From NCBI RefSeq assembly GCF_021310995.1, contig NZ_CP054150.1, positions 1,054,001 to 1,118,000 on the forward strand: a DNA stretch of 64,000 bases. The letters run 5' to 3'. Both the position numbers and the translations under genes were made by a program. Below the pieces are notes generated by a model, which was not told the origin of the DNA, made no database searches, and saw only the letters and a list, made by a program, of their open reading frames with translations. Of the stretch, positions 18,123-28,269 are shown piece after piece (positions within the stretch are counted from its first letter, which is position 1; each line of letters starts with the position of its first letter). The stretch is from Agrobacterium vaccinii. Lineage in GTDB: Bacteria; Pseudomonadota; Alphaproteobacteria; Rhizobiales; Rhizobiaceae.

Positions 18123-18536
18123 ATGTTGCAGCCAAAGCGTACTAAGTACCGTAAGCAGTTTAAGGGTCGCATTAAAGGCGTGGCCAAGGGCGGCTTTGAC
18201 CTGGCATTCGGTGAATTCGGCTTGAAGTCGCAGGAACCGAACCGCGTGAACGCGCGCGAGATCGAGGCGGCCCGCCGCGCGATCACGCGTTACATGAAGC
18301 GCGCTGGTCGTGTGTGGATCCGCGTATTCCCAGACACTCCGGTTACGGCGAAGCCGACCGAAGTCCGTATGGGTAAGGGCAAGGGTTCTGTTGAATACTG
18401 GGCATGCAAGGTCAAGCCCGGTCGTATGATGTTCGAGATCGACGGTGTTTCCGAGGAGATCGCCCGCGAGGCGCTCCGTCTCGGCGCGGCCAAGCTCTCG
18501 GTTAAGACGCGCTTCGTTCAGCGCATCGCAGAGTAA
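18123..18536 (+). CDS. rplP: 50S ribosomal protein L16
   Basis: L16, 137 aa, helps organise the A-site region of 23S rRNA. It begins [16 protein letters not shown]. It carries the [22 protein letters not shown] helix, and the [18 protein letters not shown] loop that includes the Arg hydroxylated in other bacteria. rpmC starts 12 bases after the stop. Confidence 0.98.
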   Translation: MLQPKRTKYRKQFKGRIKGVAKGGFDLAFGEFGLKSQEPNRVNAREIEAARRAITRYMKRAGRVWIRVFPDTPVTAKPTEVRMGKGKGSVEYWACKVKPGRMMFEIDGVSEEIAREALRLGAAKLSVKTRFVQRIAE

Positions 18537-18548
18537 GGAGCAGGCACC

Positions 18549-18749
18549 ATGAAAGCCGAAGACGTTCGCGGCCTCAGCGCCGATCAGCTCAAGGACAAAC
18601 TCGCCGACCTGAAGAAAGAGCAGTTCAACCTGCGCTTCCAGAAGGCAACCGGCCAGTTGGAAAAGTCCTCGCGCATTGACGAAGTCCGCAAGGACATCGC
18701 CCGCGTGAAAACCATTGCCCGCCAGAAGGCGGCAGAAGCCAAGGCCTAA
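18549..18749 (+). CDS. rpmC: 50S ribosomal protein L29
   Basis: L29, 66 aa, is a two-helix protein at the tunnel exit beside L23. The [21 protein letters not shown] core is the family signature. It lies between rplP and rpsQ with 12-base gaps on both sides. Confidence 0.97.
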   Translation: MKAEDVRGLSADQLKDKLADLKKEQFNLRFQKATGQLEKSSRIDEVRKDIARVKTIARQKAAEAKA

Positions 18750-18761
18750 AGGAAGAATAAT

Positions 18762-18998
18762 ATGCCTAAACGCATTCTGCAGGGCGTCGTTGTGTCCGAC
18801 AAGAACGAGAAGACTGTCGTAGTTCGCGTCGAGCGCCGATTCGCTCACCCGCTGCTTCAGAAGACCGTTCGCCGTTCGAAGAAGTACAAGGCGCACGACG
18901 AAAACAACCAGTACAAGATCGGTGATACCGTTTCCATCGAGGAATGCGCGCCGATTTCCAAGGATAAGCGCTGGACGGTGGTTTCCGCCCAGGCATAA
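18762..18998 (+). CDS. rpsQ: 30S ribosomal protein S17
   Basis: S17, 78 aa, is an OB-fold primary binder of 16S r[24 protein letters not shown] and the C-terminal [17 protein letters not shown] are typical. It is the last gene before a 233-base break in the cluster that contains two hairpins, so it probably ends the S10 transcription block. Confidence 0.98.
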   Translation: MPKRILQGVVVSDKNEKTVVVRVERRFAHPLLQKTVRRSKKYKAHDENNQYKIGDTVSIEECAPISKDKRWTVVSAQA

Positions 18999-19003
18999 TT
19001 TCA

Positions 19004-19045
19004 ACAGATTTTCGCGCGGGCCTTGCTATATGCGCGAAAGTCTGT
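19004..19045 (+). terminator. Hairpin after rpsQ
   Basis: ACAGA-TTTCGCGC pairs with GCGCGAAA-TCTGT (13 bp, one bulged base on each side) just after rpsQ. No U tract follows directly. It is the first of two structures in this break. Confidence 0.5.
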
Positions 19046-19057
19046 ATGAAGCAGCAC

Positions 19058-19086
19058 AAGAACGCTCGTTCACGGGCGTTCTTTTG
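19058..19086 (+). terminator. Intrinsic-type terminator between rpsQ and rplN
   Basis: AAGAACGC and GCGTTCTT form an 8-bp stem with a 10-base loop followed by TTTT. It lies in the middle of the ribosomal run and separates the S10 block from the spc block. rplN probably has its own promoter between 19087 and 19231. Confidence 0.65.
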
Positions 19087-19231
19087 CTTTGATGCGCACG
19101 GAAGGTCCTTTAGGAAACCACCCTGTCACGATTATTCCGCGCGAAAACAGAGACAGTTCATAAGCTGGAACAGGGGGCCATCCGTTTAGGTGTGCCCAAC
19201 CGGTCCGGTAACAACAAGAAGGCGACCTGAC

Positions 19232-19600
19232 ATGATTCAGATGCAAACAAACCTCGACGTGGCGGATAATTCCGGCGCACGTCGTGTCATGTGCATCAAG
19301 GTGCTGGGCGGCTCGAAGCGTAAGTATGCTTCCGTTGGCGACATTATTGTCGTTTCGATCAAGGAAGCAATTCCGCGCGGCCGCGTCAAAAAGGGCGACG
19401 TGATGAAGGCGGTTGTTGTTCGTACCGCCAAGGACATCCGCCGCGCTGACGGCAGCGTCATCCGTTTCGATAATAACGCAGCCGTTCTTATCGATAACAA
19501 GAAAGAGCCGATCGGCACCCGTATCTTCGGACCGGTTCCACGCGAACTTCGCGCTAAGAACCACATGAAGATCATCTCGCTGGCTCCAGAAGTACTGTAA
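19232..19600 (+). CDS. rplN: 50S ribosomal protein L14
   Basis: L14, 122 aa, forms an inter-subunit bridge and is the docking site of the silencing factor RsfS. The start is the ATG at 19232 ([18 protein letters not shown]), behind AAGAAGGCGA. The 14 codons upstream in the same frame are not native. Blocks [11 protein letters not shown] and [15 protein letters not shown] are conserved. First gene of the spc block, with rplX 12 bases away. Confidence 0.98.
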   Translation: MIQMQTNLDVADNSGARRVMCIKVLGGSKRKYASVGDIIVVSIKEAIPRGRVKKGDVMKAVVVRTAKDIRRADGSVIRFDNNAAVLIDNKKEPIGTRIFGPVPRELRAKNHMKIISLAPEVL

Positions 19601-19612
19601 GGAGCGATAGCG

Positions 19613-19921
19613 ATGCAGAAAATTCGTAAAGGCGACAAAGTTGTCGTATTGACCGGTAAGGACAAGGGCCGTACCGGCGAAGTAACACAGGTCTTGCCGA
19701 AAGAAGACCGGGCTTTTGTGAGTGGCGTAAACATGGTGAAACGTCACCAGCGCCAGACCCAGGGCCAGGAAGGCGGCATCATCAACAAGGAAGCTTCCTT
19801 GCACATTTCCAACCTCGCCATCGCCGATAAGGATGGCAAGCCAACTCGCGTTGGTTTCCAGGTTATCGATGGCAAGAAGGTCCGTGTGGCCAAGCGTTCG
19901 GGAGAAGTGATCGATGGCTGA
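19613..19921 (+). CDS. rplX: 50S ribosomal protein L24
   Basis: L24, 102 aa, initiates 50S assembly. The KOW motif is [19 protein letters not shown] at residues 6-24. The C-terminal [24 protein letters not shown] is typical of the alphaproteobacterial form. Its last eight bases overlap the rplE start, an unusually long overlap for this cluster. Confidence 0.98.
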   Translation: MQKIRKGDKVVVLTGKDKGRTGEVTQVLPKEDRAFVSGVNMVKRHQRQTQGQEGGIINKEASLHISNLAIADKDGKPTRVGFQVIDGKKVRVAKRSGEVIDG

Positions 19922-20471
19922 GTCCAAGTACGAGCCGCGTCTCAAGGCTGAATACGTTTCCCGTATTCGCGGCGCGATGCAAGAGAAGTTCTCTTACGCG
20001 AACGTTATGATGATCCCCAAGCTGGACAAGATCGTCATCAACATGGGTGTTGGCGAAGCAACGGCTGATTCTAAGAAGCCAACAGTTGCTGCTGGCGATT
20101 TGGCGGCTATTGCCGGTCAGAAGCCTGTCATCACCAAGGCTCGCAATTCCATCGCGGGCTTCAAGGTTCGCGAGCACATGCCAATCGGCGCGAAGGTTAC
20201 TCTTCGTGGCGCCCGCATGTACGAATTCCTTGATCGTCTGGTCAACATCGCGCTTCCGCGCGTTCGCGACTTCCGGGGTCTGAACCCCAAGAGCTTTGAC
20301 GGCCGTGGCAACTTCGCCATGGGCATCAAGGAGCACATTGTGTTCCCAGAGATCAACTACGATAAGGTTGATCAGATGTGGGGCATGGACATCATCGTTT
20401 GCACGACGGCGACATCGGACGACGAAGCACGGGCTCTTTTGACAGAGTTCAACTTCCCGTTCCGTCAGTAA
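19914..20471 (+). CDS. rplE: 50S ribosomal protein L5
   Basis: L5, 185 aa, binds 5S rRNA and touches the P-site tRNA. The [25 protein letters not shown] segment and the FGIKEH-like block ([12 protein letters not shown]) are the usual signatures. It starts within the end of rplX (8-base overlap). rpsN follows after 33 bases. Confidence 0.98.
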   Translation: MAESKYEPRLKAEYVSRIRGAMQEKFSYANVMMIPKLDKIVINMGVGEATADSKKPTVAAGDLAAIAGQKPVITKARNSIAGFKVREHMPIGAKVTLRGARMYEFLDRLVNIALPRVRDFRGLNPKSFDGRGNFAMGIKEHIVFPEINYDKVDQMWGMDIIVCTTATSDDEARALLTEFNFPFRQ

Positions 20472-20504
20472 CCGTAACGACGAGCGTAGAAAAGGAACTC
20501 CGAT

Positions 20505-20810
20505 ATGGCGAAAACAAGCGCAGTTGAAAAGAACAAGCGCCGCCGCAAGACAGTTGCCTCGCAGGCTGGCAAGCGTGCCTCCCTCAAGGCTATTGTCATG
20601 AACCAGTCCCTTCCGATCGAAGAGCGGTTCCAGGCAACTCTGAAGCTCGCTTCGCTGCCGCGTGACGGCTCGAAGACGCGTATCCGCAACCGCTGCGAAG
20701 TAACGGGCCGTCCGCGCGCGTTCTATCGTAAACTCAAGATGTCGCGTATCGCGCTTCGCGAGTTGGGCAATTCCGGCAAGGTGCCGGGTATTGTCAAGTC
20801 GAGCTGGTAA
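20505..20810 (+). CDS. rpsN: 30S ribosomal protein S14, zinc-independent form
   Basis: S14, 101 aa. This is the long C-minus form. The [21 protein letters not shown] region has a single Cys, not the four-Cys zinc ribbon of the short form, so it does not need zinc. It lies between rplE and rpsH, with rpsH starting 12 bases downstream. Confidence 0.98.
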   Translation: MAKTSAVEKNKRRRKTVASQAGKRASLKAIVMNQSLPIEERFQATLKLASLPRDGSKTRIRNRCEVTGRPRAFYRKLKMSRIALRELGNSGKVPGIVKSSW

Positions 20811-20822
20811 GGAGACGGGCAC

Positions 20823-21221
20823 ATGACAATGACTGATCCTTTGGGTGATATGCTCACCCGAATCCGCAATGGTGCAGCCCGTCGCAAGTCTTCGGTCAAC
20901 ACCCCAGCATCCAGCCTGCGTGCACGCGTTCTCGACGTGCTTCAGGCTGAAGGCTACATTCGCGGTTATTCCAAGGTCGATTTCGAGAACGGCAAGTCCG
21001 AGCTCACCATCGAACTGAAGTACTACGAAGGCGCGTCGGTGATCCGTGAGATCGGCCGCGTGTCCAAGCCGGGCCGCCGGGTTTATGTCTCGGTCAAGTC
21101 CATCCCGCAGGTTGCGAACGGCCTCGGCATCACCATCCTTTCGACTCCGAAGGGTGTGATGGCTGATCACCAGGCTCGCGAACAGAACGTTGGTGGTGAG
21201 GTTCTTTGCTCCGTCTTCTAA
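20823..21221 (+). CDS. rpsH: 30S ribosomal protein S8
   Basis: S8, 132 aa, is a primary binder of the 16S central domain and represses the spc operon in enterobacteria. It begins [17 protein letters not shown]; a second ATG two codons in (20829) is possible. The C-terminal [26 protein letters not shown] is the family signature. rplF starts 42 bases on. Confidence 0.98.
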   Translation: MTMTDPLGDMLTRIRNGAARRKSSVNTPASSLRARVLDVLQAEGYIRGYSKVDFENGKSELTIELKYYEGASVIREIGRVSKPGRRVYVSVKSIPQVANGLGITILSTPKGVMADHQAREQNVGGEVLCSVF

Positions 21222-21263
21222 GACTGGGCAAGGATCTCCTTAACGGACAGACAGGATAGAAAT

Positions 21264-21797
21264 ATGTCTCGTATCGGTAAAAAGCCCGTTCAGGTTCCTG
21301 CAGGTGTGACGGCCAATGTCGACGGCCAGAAGATTACTGCCAAGGGTCCTAAGGGCGAACTGTTCTTCGTCGCCAATGACGAAGTCCAGGTTAAACTGGA
21401 AGATGGCGCGGTTTCCGTAACGCCTGCCAACGACTCCAAGGAAGCTCGTTCCAAGTGGGGCATGTCCCGCACGATGGTCGAGAACATCTTCAAGGGTGTC
21501 AAGGACGGTTACGAACGCAAGCTCGAAATCAACGGCGTTGGTTATCGTGCTGCCATGCAGGGCAAGAACCTGCAGCTGGCACTCGGTTTCAGCCACGATG
21601 TAGTTTACCAGACTCCGGAAGGCATCACCATTGCCGTTCCGAAGCCAACGGAAATCATCGTTTCGGGTATCAACAAGCAGCAGGTCGGTCAGGTTGCCGC
21701 GGAAATCCGCGAATACCGTGGTCCCGAGCCCTACAAGGGCAAAGGCGTCAAGTACGCTGAAGAACGGATCATCCGCAAAGAAGGCAAGAAGAAGTAA
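21264..21797 (+). CDS. rplF: 50S ribosomal protein L6
   Basis: L6, 177 aa, has two repeated domains near the sarcin-ricin loop. [15 protein letters not shown] opens the protein. The KGPKGEL and C-terminal [25 protein letters not shown] blocks are conserved. rplR starts 12 bases after the stop. Confidence 0.98.
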   Translation: MSRIGKKPVQVPAGVTANVDGQKITAKGPKGELFFVANDEVQVKLEDGAVSVTPANDSKEARSKWGMSRTMVENIFKGVKDGYERKLEINGVGYRAAMQGKNLQLALGFSHDVVYQTPEGITIAVPKPTEIIVSGINKQQVGQVAAEIREYRGPEPYKGKGVKYAEERIIRKEGKKK

Positions 21798-21809
21798 GGA
21801 TCACGCGAA

Positions 21810-22172
21810 ATGGCTAGCAGGAAAGAAGCACTTGCACGTCGCGCGAACCGCGTGCGCCGTCAGATTAAAGCGGTTGCCAACGGTCGTCCGCGCCTGTCGG
21901 TTCATCGCTCGTCGAAGAACATCTACGTTCAGGTTATCGATGATGTGGCTGGAAAGACGCTTGCGTCTGCCTCCACGCTCGAGGCTGACATGCGCTCGTC
22001 TTTGAAGACGGGTGCTGACGTTGCAGCAGCTGCCGCAGTTGGCAAGCTGGTTGCTGAACGCGCTGGCAAGGCTGGCGTCAAGGATGTCGTATTCGACCGC
22101 GGCGCCTTCATTTACCACGGCCGTATCAAGGCTTTGGCTGAAGCTGCCCGCGAAGGCGGTCTGAACTTCTAA
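21810..22172 (+). CDS. rplR: 50S ribosomal protein L18
   Basis: L18, 120 aa, binds 5S rRNA. The basic N-terminal tail ([20 protein letters not shown]) and C-terminal [23 protein letters not shown] are typical. A strong hairpin with TTTT follows six bases later and separates it from rpsE. Confidence 0.98.
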   Translation: MASRKEALARRANRVRRQIKAVANGRPRLSVHRSSKNIYVQVIDDVAGKTLASASTLEADMRSSLKTGADVAAAAAVGKLVAERAGKAGVKDVVFDRGAFIYHGRIKALAEAAREGGLNF

Positions 22173-22178
22173 GACTTT

Positions 22179-22206
22179 TCCGCCCGGCAATGACCGGGCG
22201 GATTTT
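22179..22206 (+). terminator. Intrinsic-type terminator between rplR and rpsE
   Basis: TCCGCCCGG and CCGGGCGGA form a 9-bp stem with a CAATGA loop, followed by TTTT. A strong structure inside the spc block; it may attenuate distal genes or set up a separate unit for rpsE-rplO-secY-adk. Confidence 0.65.
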
Positions 22207-22289
22207 CACCGGACCATGCGGGTTTCAGCAATGAAGCCGATGGTCTTTTCGTATGCCGTTCCACCCGCAAAAGAAAAAGGAAAAGGACA

Positions 22290-22859
22290 ATGGCACAGGA
22301 AAAAAGAGGTTCTCGCGACGATCGCCAGAACCGCGAAGAGCGCGATAGCGAATTCGTTGACAAGCTGGTTGCGATCAACCGCGTTGCAAAAGTCGTCAAG
22401 GGCGGCCGTCGTTTCGGTTTTGCTGCTCTCGTCGTCGTTGGTGACCAGAAGGGTCGCGTTGGTTTCGGTCACGGCAAGGCTCGTGAAGTTCCAGAAGCGA
22501 TCCGCAAGGCAACCGAATCTGCAAAGCGCGATCTGATTTTCGTTCCGCTTCGCGATGGCCGTACGCTGCACCACGACGTCAACGGACGTCACGGCGCTGG
22601 CAAGGTTCTGCTTCGCTCTGCAAAGGCCGGTACTGGTATCATCGCCGGTGGCCCGATGCGCGCAGTTTTCGAAACGCTCGGCGTTCATGACGTCGTTGCC
22701 AAGTCGACCGGTTCCTCGAACCCATACAACATGGTTCGTGCAACGTTCGACGCCCTGAAGCACCAGGTTCATCCTAAGGACATCGCTGCACAGCGCGGTC
22801 TTAAGTATGCTACCCTTCAGACTCGCCGCGCCGCTTCCGGCAACGCTGCTGAAGAATAA
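22290..22859 (+). CDS. rpsE: 30S ribosomal protein S5
   Basis: S5, 189 aa, works with S4 in decoding accuracy and mRNA unwinding. The N-terminal RNA-binding domain includes the [20 protein letters not shown] segment (here [13 protein letters not shown], residues 30-42) and [32 protein letters not shown] is the C-terminal signature. It starts 117 bases after rplR, past a hairpin. Confidence 0.98.
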   Translation: MAQEKRGSRDDRQNREERDSEFVDKLVAINRVAKVVKGGRRFGFAALVVVGDQKGRVGFGHGKAREVPEAIRKATESAKRDLIFVPLRDGRTLHHDVNGRHGAGKVLLRSAKAGTGIIAGGPMRAVFETLGVHDVVAKSTGSSNPYNMVRATFDALKHQVHPKDIAAQRGLKYATLQTRRAASGNAAEE

Positions 22860-22870
22860 GGAGCAGTATC

Positions 22871-23077
22871 ATGGCCAAGAAGACCACTGAAGCCAAGACG
22901 ACTGTTACGGTCGAACAGATCGGCAGCCCAATTCGCCGCCCTGCGGTTCAGCGCCAGACGCTGATCGGCCTGGGCCTCAACAAGATGCACCGTCAGCGCA
23001 CTCTGGAGGATACTCCGGCTGTTCGCGGCATGATCCGTGCTGTCCAGCATCTCGTTCGCGTCGTAGACGAGAAGTGA
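22871..23077 (+). CDS. rpmD: 50S ribosomal protein L30
   Basis: L30, 68 aa, is a small surface protein of the large subunit. The [26 protein letters not shown] core is diagnostic. It fits between rpsE (11-base gap) and rplO (16-base gap, with GGAGGAAG as ribosome-binding site of the latter). Confidence 0.97.
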   Translation: MAKKTTEAKTTVTVEQIGSPIRRPAVQRQTLIGLGLNKMHRQRTLEDTPAVRGMIRAVQHLVRVVDEK

Positions 23078-23093
23078 GACGGAGGAAGTCATC

Positions 23094-23573
23094 ATGAAAC
23101 TCAATGAAATTAAAGACAACGAAGGTTCCACCAAGGATCGTATCCGCGTAGGTCGCGGTATCGGTTCTGGCAAGGGCAAGACCGGTGGTCGCGGCGTCAA
23201 GGGTCAGAAGGCTCGTTCCGGCGTTGCCGTCAACGGCTTCGAAGGCGGCCAGATGCCAATCTACCGCCGTCTGCCAAAGCGTGGCTTCACCAACATCTTC
23301 GCATCCGAGTATGCAGAAGTATCGATCGGTCGCGTTCAGACTGCTATCGATGCGGGCAAGCTCGATGCCAAGACGACTGTTGATGCTGCTGCCCTCAAGG
23401 CTGCTGGCGTTATCCGTCGCGTCAAGGACGGCGTGCGCATTCTGGCTGATGGTGAACTGACAACGAAGGTTTCCTTCGAAGTTGCTGGCGCTTCCAAGTC
23501 TGCTGTTGAAAAAATCGAGAAGGCTGGTGGTTCCATCAAGCTTCTGGTTGTTGCAGCGGAAGCCGCAGAGTAA
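23094..23573 (+). CDS. rplO: 50S ribosomal protein L15
   Basis: L15, 159 aa, is a late assembly protein. The Gly/Lys-rich N-terminal tail ([20 protein letters not shown], residues 20-39) and [18 protein letters not shown] are family signatures. A U-poor hairpin follows, then a 312-base interval to secY. Confidence 0.98.
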   Translation: MKLNEIKDNEGSTKDRIRVGRGIGSGKGKTGGRGVKGQKARSGVAVNGFEGGQMPIYRRLPKRGFTNIFASEYAEVSIGRVQTAIDAGKLDAKTTVDAAALKAAGVIRRVKDGVRILADGELTTKVSFEVAGASKSAVEKIEKAGGSIKLLVVAAEAAE

Positions 23574-23585
23574 TATAACGTCTTG

Positions 23586-23614
23586 AACGCCCGGTGTGTT
23601 TCACTCCGGGCGTT
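23586..23614 (+). terminator. Hairpin between rplO and secY
   Basis: AACGCCCGG and CCGGGCGTT form a 9-bp perfect stem with an 11-base loop, followed by only TGTG. The stem arms are identical to those of the rpoC terminator, a reused terminator core. The remaining 270 bases up to secY hold no gene I can see, and presumably carry a promoter or leader. Confidence 0.6.
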
Positions 23615-23885
23615 TGTGCTCGAAGTCGCATAAGCCTTTGAATCCTAATCGATTAAGTCGGCTTGTGCGGATACTCTCAAGTGATGTGCAAACGTCACGG
23701 GGGGAGCCTCACAGTTCCGAAGCGTTCAATTGAACGTGGAGCGGACGCAAGAAAACAGGGTGAGGCATGATTAGGCTAGAAAGCCATGATCCGTCCGAAG
23801 CCCGGTTTTTGAACCAGTATCTTTTAGACCTTTTCCGGAATTGCCGGTTTCCGTGCCGCTGGACAAGGGTCATGCGGAGAAATTT

Positions 23886-25226
23886 ATGGCTTCAGCAGCG
23901 GAACAACTGGCCTCGAACCTGAATTTTTCGACCTTCGCGAAAGCTGAAGATCTGAAAAAGCGCCTATGGTTCACCCTTGCCGCACTTCTCGTTTATCGCC
24001 TTGGCACGCATATTCCGCTTCCTGGTCTGAACCCGGAAGCCTATGCACGCGCCTTTCAGGGCCAGGCGAACGGTATTCTCGGTCTCTTCAACATGTTTGC
24101 GGGCGGCGCTGTAGAGCGCATGGCGATTTTCGCGCTCGGCATCATGCCTTACATTTCCGCATCGATCATCGTGCAGCTGATGACATCGGTCGTTCCGTCC
24201 CTCGAAGCCTTGAAAAAGGAAGGTGAGGCGGGTCGCAAGATCATCAACCAGTACACGCGTTACGGCACGGTGCTGCTCGGTACGCTCCAGGCTTATGGCA
24301 TTGCCGTTGGTCTTGAAGGCGGGGCAGGGCTCGTCGTCGATCCCGGCGTCTTCTTCCGTATTTCCACGGTCATCACGCTGCTCGGCGGCACGATGTTCCT
24401 GATGTGGCTTGGAGAGCAGATCACGTCGCGTGGTATCGGTAACGGTATCTCGTTGATCATCTTCGCGGGTATTGCCGCTGGTTTGCCAAAGGCTCTGGCT
24501 GGTACTTTGGAACTGGGTCGTACGGGCGCTTTGTCCACCGGTCTCATTCTCATGGTCATTGTGGTCGCCATTGGCGTGATTGCGCTGATCGTGTTCGTCG
24601 AGCGTGCGCAGCGTCGCCTTCTGATCCAGTATCCGAAGCGACAGGTGGGCAACCGTATGTTCCAGGGCGACACGTCGCACCTGCCGCTGAAGCTGAACAC
24701 GGCTGGCGTCATTCCTGCTATCTTTGCGTCCTCGCTGCTGCTTCTGCCTGCAACCGCAGCCGGCTTCACGAACAGCACGAACCTGCCACCTTGGGCTACG
24801 ACCATCATTGCGTCGTTGCAGCATGGCCAGCCGCTGTTCATGTTGTTCTACGGTATGCTGATCGCGTTCTTTGCGTTCTTCTACACGGCAATCGTCTTCA
24901 ATCCGAAGGATACGGCTGACAATCTGAAGAAGCATGGCGGCTTTATCCCTGGTATTCGTCCAGGCGAGCGGACAGCCGAGTACATAGACTATGTTTTGAC
25001 CCGTATCACCGTCGTGGGCGCGATCTACCTCGTCTTCGTGTGTATTCTCCCGGAAACGCTGATTGCGCGCACGGGCATCCCATTAGCCCTTGGTGGTACT
25101 TCGCTTTTGATCGTTGTCAGTGTAACTCTTGATACTGTGGCACAGATTCAGGGTCACCTGATCGCTCAGCAATATGAGGGGCTGATCAAGAAATCGAAAC
25201 TGCGTGGAGGAAAGAGGGGACGATGA
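23886..25226 (+). CDS. secY: Protein translocase subunit SecY
   Basis: SecY, 446 aa, is the channel subunit of the SecYEG translocon in the inner membrane. The start is ATG 23886 ([15 protein letters not shown]), with GGAG at 23875; 15 further in-frame codons upstream are unlikely. Ten hydrophobic segments are visible. Signatures are [22 protein letters not shown] in the first helix region, [14 protein letters not shown] in the plug/second helix region, and the cytoplasmic loop [19 protein letters not shown]. The stop overlaps adk by four bases. Confidence 0.98.
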   Translation: MASAAEQLASNLNFSTFAKAEDLKKRLWFTLAALLVYRLGTHIPLPGLNPEAYARAFQGQANGILGLFNMFAGGAVERMAIFALGIMPYISASIIVQLMTSVVPSLEALKKEGEAGRKIINQYTRYGTVLLGTLQAYGIAVGLEGGAGLVVDPGVFFRISTVITLLGGTMFLMWLGEQITSRGIGNGISLIIFAGIAAGLPKALAGTLELGRTGALSTGLILMVIVVAIGVIALIVFVERAQRRLLIQYPKRQVGNRMFQGDTSHLPLKLNTAGVIPAIFASSLLLLPATAAGFTNSTNLPPWATTIIASLQHGQPLFMLFYGMLIAFFAFFYTAIVFNPKDTADNLKKHGGFIPGIRPGERTAEYIDYVLTRITVVGAIYLVFVCILPETLIARTGIPLALGGTSLLIVVSVTLDTVAQIQGHLIAQQYEGLIKKSKLRGGKRGR

Positions 25227-25837
25227 GACTGATATTTTTGGGACCGCCGGGTGCTGGCAAGGGAACCCAGGCCAAGCGCCTGACGGACAAATATGCCATT
25301 CCGCAGCTATCGACCGGCGACATGCTTCGTGCTGCCGTCAACGACGGATCGGAAATCGGGAAACGCGCCAAGGAAGTGATGGATGCCGGTGGTCTCGTAT
25401 CGGATGATATCGTCAACCAGATCGTGTCCGAACGCATTGAGCAGCCTGACTGTGCCAATGGTTTCATTCTCGATGGTTACCCACGCACGGTTCCGCAGGC
25501 CAAGGCGCTTGCGGATAACATGCGGCAGAAGAATCTCACTCTCGATGGCGTGATAGAGCTGCGGGTAGACGAAGAAGCGCTGGTGCGCCGAATCGAAAAT
25601 CGCGTTGCTGAAACGGTGGCTGCCGGTGGAACTGTTCGTTCGGATGACAATCCCGAATCGTTCCGCAAGCGTCTGTCCGAGTACCGCGAAAAAACGGCGC
25701 CTCTGTCTCAATACTATCAGGAGCAGGGAGAACTCGTGGTGCTGGATGGCATGGCCGATATGGATGTCGTGGCTGCTGCTATCGAAGCCGCGCTTGAAAA
25801 AGACAACACTGCCGGGGCATCTGCCGCGCGTATCTAA
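25223..25837 (+). CDS. adk: Adenylate kinase
   Basis: Adenylate kinase, 204 aa, interconverts ATP + AMP with 2 ADP. The P-loop is [10 protein letters not shown] at residues 7-16. QLSTGDMLR binds AMP and FILDGYPRT follows. The LID region is the short form without zinc cysteines ([18 protein letters not shown]). It is translationally coupled to secY through ATGA and sits between secY and rpsM, where rpmJ or map can lie in other bacteria; neither is present. Confidence 0.98.
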   Translation: MRLIFLGPPGAGKGTQAKRLTDKYAIPQLSTGDMLRAAVNDGSEIGKRAKEVMDAGGLVSDDIVNQIVSERIEQPDCANGFILDGYPRTVPQAKALADNMRQKNLTLDGVIELRVDEEALVRRIENRVAETVAAGGTVRSDDNPESFRKRLSEYREKTAPLSQYYQEQGELVVLDGMADMDVVAAAIEAALEKDNTAGASAARI

Positions 25838-25885
25838 AGAATCTTGGCGGGGCCGGTTGCTTTTTTGAACCGATTCCGTTAAACA

Positions 25886-25926
25886 CCGCGCCAACTCGCG
25901 ACAACCCAAGCGACTGGCGCGGATTT
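25886..25926 (+). terminator. Terminator-like hairpin after adk
   Basis: CCGCGCCA with CTCGC pairs with GCGA and TGGCGCGG across a short loop, and TTTT follows in GATTTTCC. It lies 49 bases after the adk stop and separates it from rpsM. Confidence 0.6.
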
Positions 25927-26061
25927 TCCTTTAGGGAAGGAAAGTCCGGGTTCAGTCGTTTTGACTTGTGACGAACATCAATTTGAACTGGCGGCAGCAT
26001 CATGTCGCTCAAATGAAAGCACCACTTGCCGGATGGCAACTGGAACGCAAGGAGTATAGAC

Positions 26062-26430
26062 GTGGCACGTATCGCTGGCGTCAACATCCCGACTGCAAAG
26101 CGCGTTGTTATCGCGCTGACCTATATTCACGGGATTGGTTCGAAATTCGCGCAGGAAATCATGGAGAAGGTCGGTATTCCGGCTGAAAAGCGCGTTCATC
26201 AGCTGACGGACGCAGAAGTCCTTCAGATTCGCGAAACCATCGACCGCGATTACCGCGTCGAGGGTGATCTTCGTCGCGAAACATCGATGAACATCAAGCG
26301 TCTCATGGACCTTGGTTGCTACCGTGGTCTTCGTCACCGTCGTGGCCTTCCGGTCCGCGGTCAGCGCACGCACACCAACGCTCGTACCCGCAAGGGTCCA
26401 GCGAAGGCGATTGCTGGTAAGAAGAAGTAA
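26062..26430 (+). CDS. rpsM: 30S ribosomal protein S13
   Basis: S13, 122 aa, is in the head of the small subunit and contacts P-site tRNA and bridge elements. It starts with GTG at 26062 (ARIAGVNIP follows), directly behind AAGGAG at 26049-26054; the ATG further upstream is not native. The [20 protein letters not shown] motif and the [15 protein letters not shown] block are intact. First gene of the alpha block. Confidence 0.97.
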   Translation: MARIAGVNIPTAKRVVIALTYIHGIGSKFAQEIMEKVGIPAEKRVHQLTDAEVLQIRETIDRDYRVEGDLRRETSMNIKRLMDLGCYRGLRHRRGLPVRGQRTHTNARTRKGPAKAIAGKKK

Positions 26431-26565
26431 TTTTCCGGTTTTCCGGAATGGGAAGGCTGGTGCGAGCCGCGCCAGCCTTTCTGAGTTTGGCGAAAAGTCC
26501 GTAAGGCTTTTCGCCGGTGTAGCCGCTGGTGTTACGGCGGTGAAGAGATCAATGAAAGGTAGACC

Positions 26566-26955
26566 ATGGCCAAGGAAGCCACTCGCGTTAAACGTCGCGA
26601 ACGTAAAAATATCACGTCGGGCGTAGCGCACGTCAACTCGACCTTCAACAACACGATGATCACCATCACCGACGCACAGGGCAATGCTATTGCCTGGTCG
26701 TCTGCTGGTGCAAAGGGTTTCAAGGGTTCGCGTAAGTCGACCCCGTTCGCTGCCCAGATCGCTGCTGAAGATTGCGCCAAGAAGGCTCAGGAACACGGCA
26801 TGAAGTCGCTTGAGGTAGAGGTTTGCGGTCCAGGTTCTGGCCGTGAGTCCGCACTTCGCGCTCTCCAGGCTGCCGGTTTCATGATCACTTCGATCCGCGA
26901 CGTAACGCCGATCCCGCACAACGGTTGCCGCCCGCGCAAGAAGCGCCGCGTCTAA
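26566..26955 (+). CDS. rpsK: 30S ribosomal protein S11
   Basis: S11, 129 aa, is part of the platform near the mRNA exit. [27 protein letters not shown] and the C-terminal [18 protein letters not shown] are diagnostic. The 135-base gap from rpsM holds two stems, AAGGCTGG/CCAGCCTT near 26453-26480 and GGCGAAAAG/CTTTTCGCC near 26489-26515. Confidence 0.98.
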   Translation: MAKEATRVKRRERKNITSGVAHVNSTFNNTMITITDAQGNAIAWSSAGAKGFKGSRKSTPFAAQIAAEDCAKKAQEHGMKSLEVEVCGPGSGRESALRALQAAGFMITSIRDVTPIPHNGCRPRKKRRV

Positions 26956-26971
26956 CGCGTTTCTGTCAGGG

Positions 26972-27003
26972 AATTCCGCCTTACCTTCGGTCTGGCGGAA
27001 TTT
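26972..27003 (+). terminator. Terminator-like hairpin between rpsK and rpoA
   Basis: AATTCCGCC and GGCGGAATT form a 9-bp stem with a 13-base loop; TTTT is partly inside the stem end. It lies 16 bases after rpsK and may reduce readthrough into rpoA. Confidence 0.55.
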
Positions 27004-27100
27004 TCGCGTAATCGGCGTGGGGTGGCCGGCTTGTCCGGTTTTCCAACGCTTTCAAACCCTCCGATGAACCTTATGGTTCCTCTCGGTGATCATGCTCGGT

Positions 27101-27123
27101 CCGCCACGATTGGATGGTGGCGG
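27101..27123 (+). promoter_or_regulatory. Hairpin in the rpoA leader, adjacent to the ribosome-binding site
   Basis: CCGCCAC and GTGGCGG pair perfectly around a 9-base loop. The stem ends six bases before GGAAGG (27129-27134), the rpoA ribosome-binding site. It could position or limit ribosome loading. Inference from placement only. Confidence 0.4.
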
Positions 27124-27141
27124 CGAACGGAAGGTTTAAAG

Positions 27142-28152
27142 ATGATTCAAAAGAATTGGCAGGAACTGATCAAGCCGAACAAGGTCGAGTTCACGTCTTC
27201 CAGCCGCACCAAGGCAACGCTGGTTGCCGAGCCGCTGGAACGCGGTTTCGGTCTGACGCTCGGTAACGCGCTTCGTCGCGTTCTCTTGTCGTCTCTGCGT
27301 GGGGCCGCTGTAACAGCGGTTCAGATCGACGGCGTTCTGCACGAGTTCTCCTCCATTCCCGGCGTTCGGGAAGACGTGACGGACATCGTGCTGAACATCA
27401 AGGAAATCGCCATCAAGATGGATGGTGACGATTCCAAGCGCATGGTCGTGCGCAAGCAGGGTCCAGGTGCCGTAACCGCTGGCGATATCCAGACGGTTGG
27501 TGACATCGAAATCCTCAACCCTGACCACGTCATCTGCACGCTGGATGATGGCGCTGAAATCCGCATGGAATTCACCGTCAACAACGGCAAGGGCTATGTG
27601 CCTGCAGAGCGTAACCGCGCGGAAGATGCACCGATCGGTCTTATTCCGGTGGACAGCCTTTATTCTCCGGTCAAGAAAGTGTCCTACAAGGTTGAAAATA
27701 CCCGTGAAGGTCAGGTTCTGGACTACGACAAGCTGATCATGACGATCGAGACCAACGGTTCGGTTTCCGGCGAAGACGCCGTTGCCTTCGCCGCTCGTAT
27801 TCTTCAGGACCAGCTCGGCGTCTTCGTCAACTTCGACGAGCCGCAGAAGGAAGCAGAAGAAGAATCAGTGACCGAACTGGCATTCAACCCGGCGCTTCTC
27901 AAGAAGGTCGACGAGTTGGAACTGTCCGTTCGTTCGGCAAACTGCCTGAAGAACGACAACATCGTCTACATTGGCGATCTCATTCAGAAGACAGAAGCCG
28001 AAATGCTTCGCACACCGAACTTTGGTCGCAAGTCGCTCAACGAAATCAAGGAAGTTCTCGCTTCCATGGGTCTGCACCTCGGCATGGAAGTGCCAGCATG
28101 GCCGCCAGAGAACATCGAAGATCTCGCTAAGCGTTACGAAGATCAGTATTAA
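27142..28152 (+). CDS. rpoA: RNA polymerase subunit alpha
   Basis: Alpha subunit, 336 aa, the assembly scaffold and activator contact of RNA polymerase. The ATG at 27142 ([16 protein letters not shown]) is preceded by GGAAGG; the 40 codons upstream in frame cross the leader hairpin and are rejected. The N-terminal dimerisation domain shows [22 protein letters not shown]. The C-terminal domain has [18 protein letters not shown] and [17 protein letters not shown], the helices that contact UP elements. Confidence 0.98.
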   Translation: MIQKNWQELIKPNKVEFTSSSRTKATLVAEPLERGFGLTLGNALRRVLLSSLRGAAVTAVQIDGVLHEFSSIPGVREDVTDIVLNIKEIAIKMDGDDSKRMVVRKQGPGAVTAGDIQTVGDIEILNPDHVICTLDDGAEIRMEFTVNNGKGYVPAERNRAEDAPIGLIPVDSLYSPVKKVSYKVENTREGQVLDYDKLIMTIETNGSVSGEDAVAFAARILQDQLGVFVNFDEPQKEAEEESVTELAFNPALLKKVDELELSVRSANCLKNDNIVYIGDLIQKTEAEMLRTPNFGRKSLNEIKEVLASMGLHLGMEVPAWPPENIEDLAKRYEDQY

Positions 28153-28159
28153 CAAATAA

Positions 28160-28187
28160 AAAGGCAGGCCCTTTAAAGACTGCCTTT
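28160..28187 (+). terminator. Hairpin between rpoA and rplQ
   Basis: AAAGGCAG and CTGCCTTT pair around a 12-base loop eight bases after rpoA, followed by CCCC rather than U. Probably an attenuating or stabilising stem. Further GCAGGC/GCCTGC pairs lie in the rest of the 117-base gap. Confidence 0.45.
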
Positions 28188-28269
28188 CCCCGTCAAACAG
28201 CAGGCACATCGCCTGCATGTGCCAGGAAACGGCAGGCCCGGATAGGAACCTGCATAAAGGAGAATAGCA

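Noticed and set aside
23841..23885. Upstream start for SecY
   Set aside because: The added 15 residues do not resemble SecY, and a good ribosome-binding site precedes ATG 23886.
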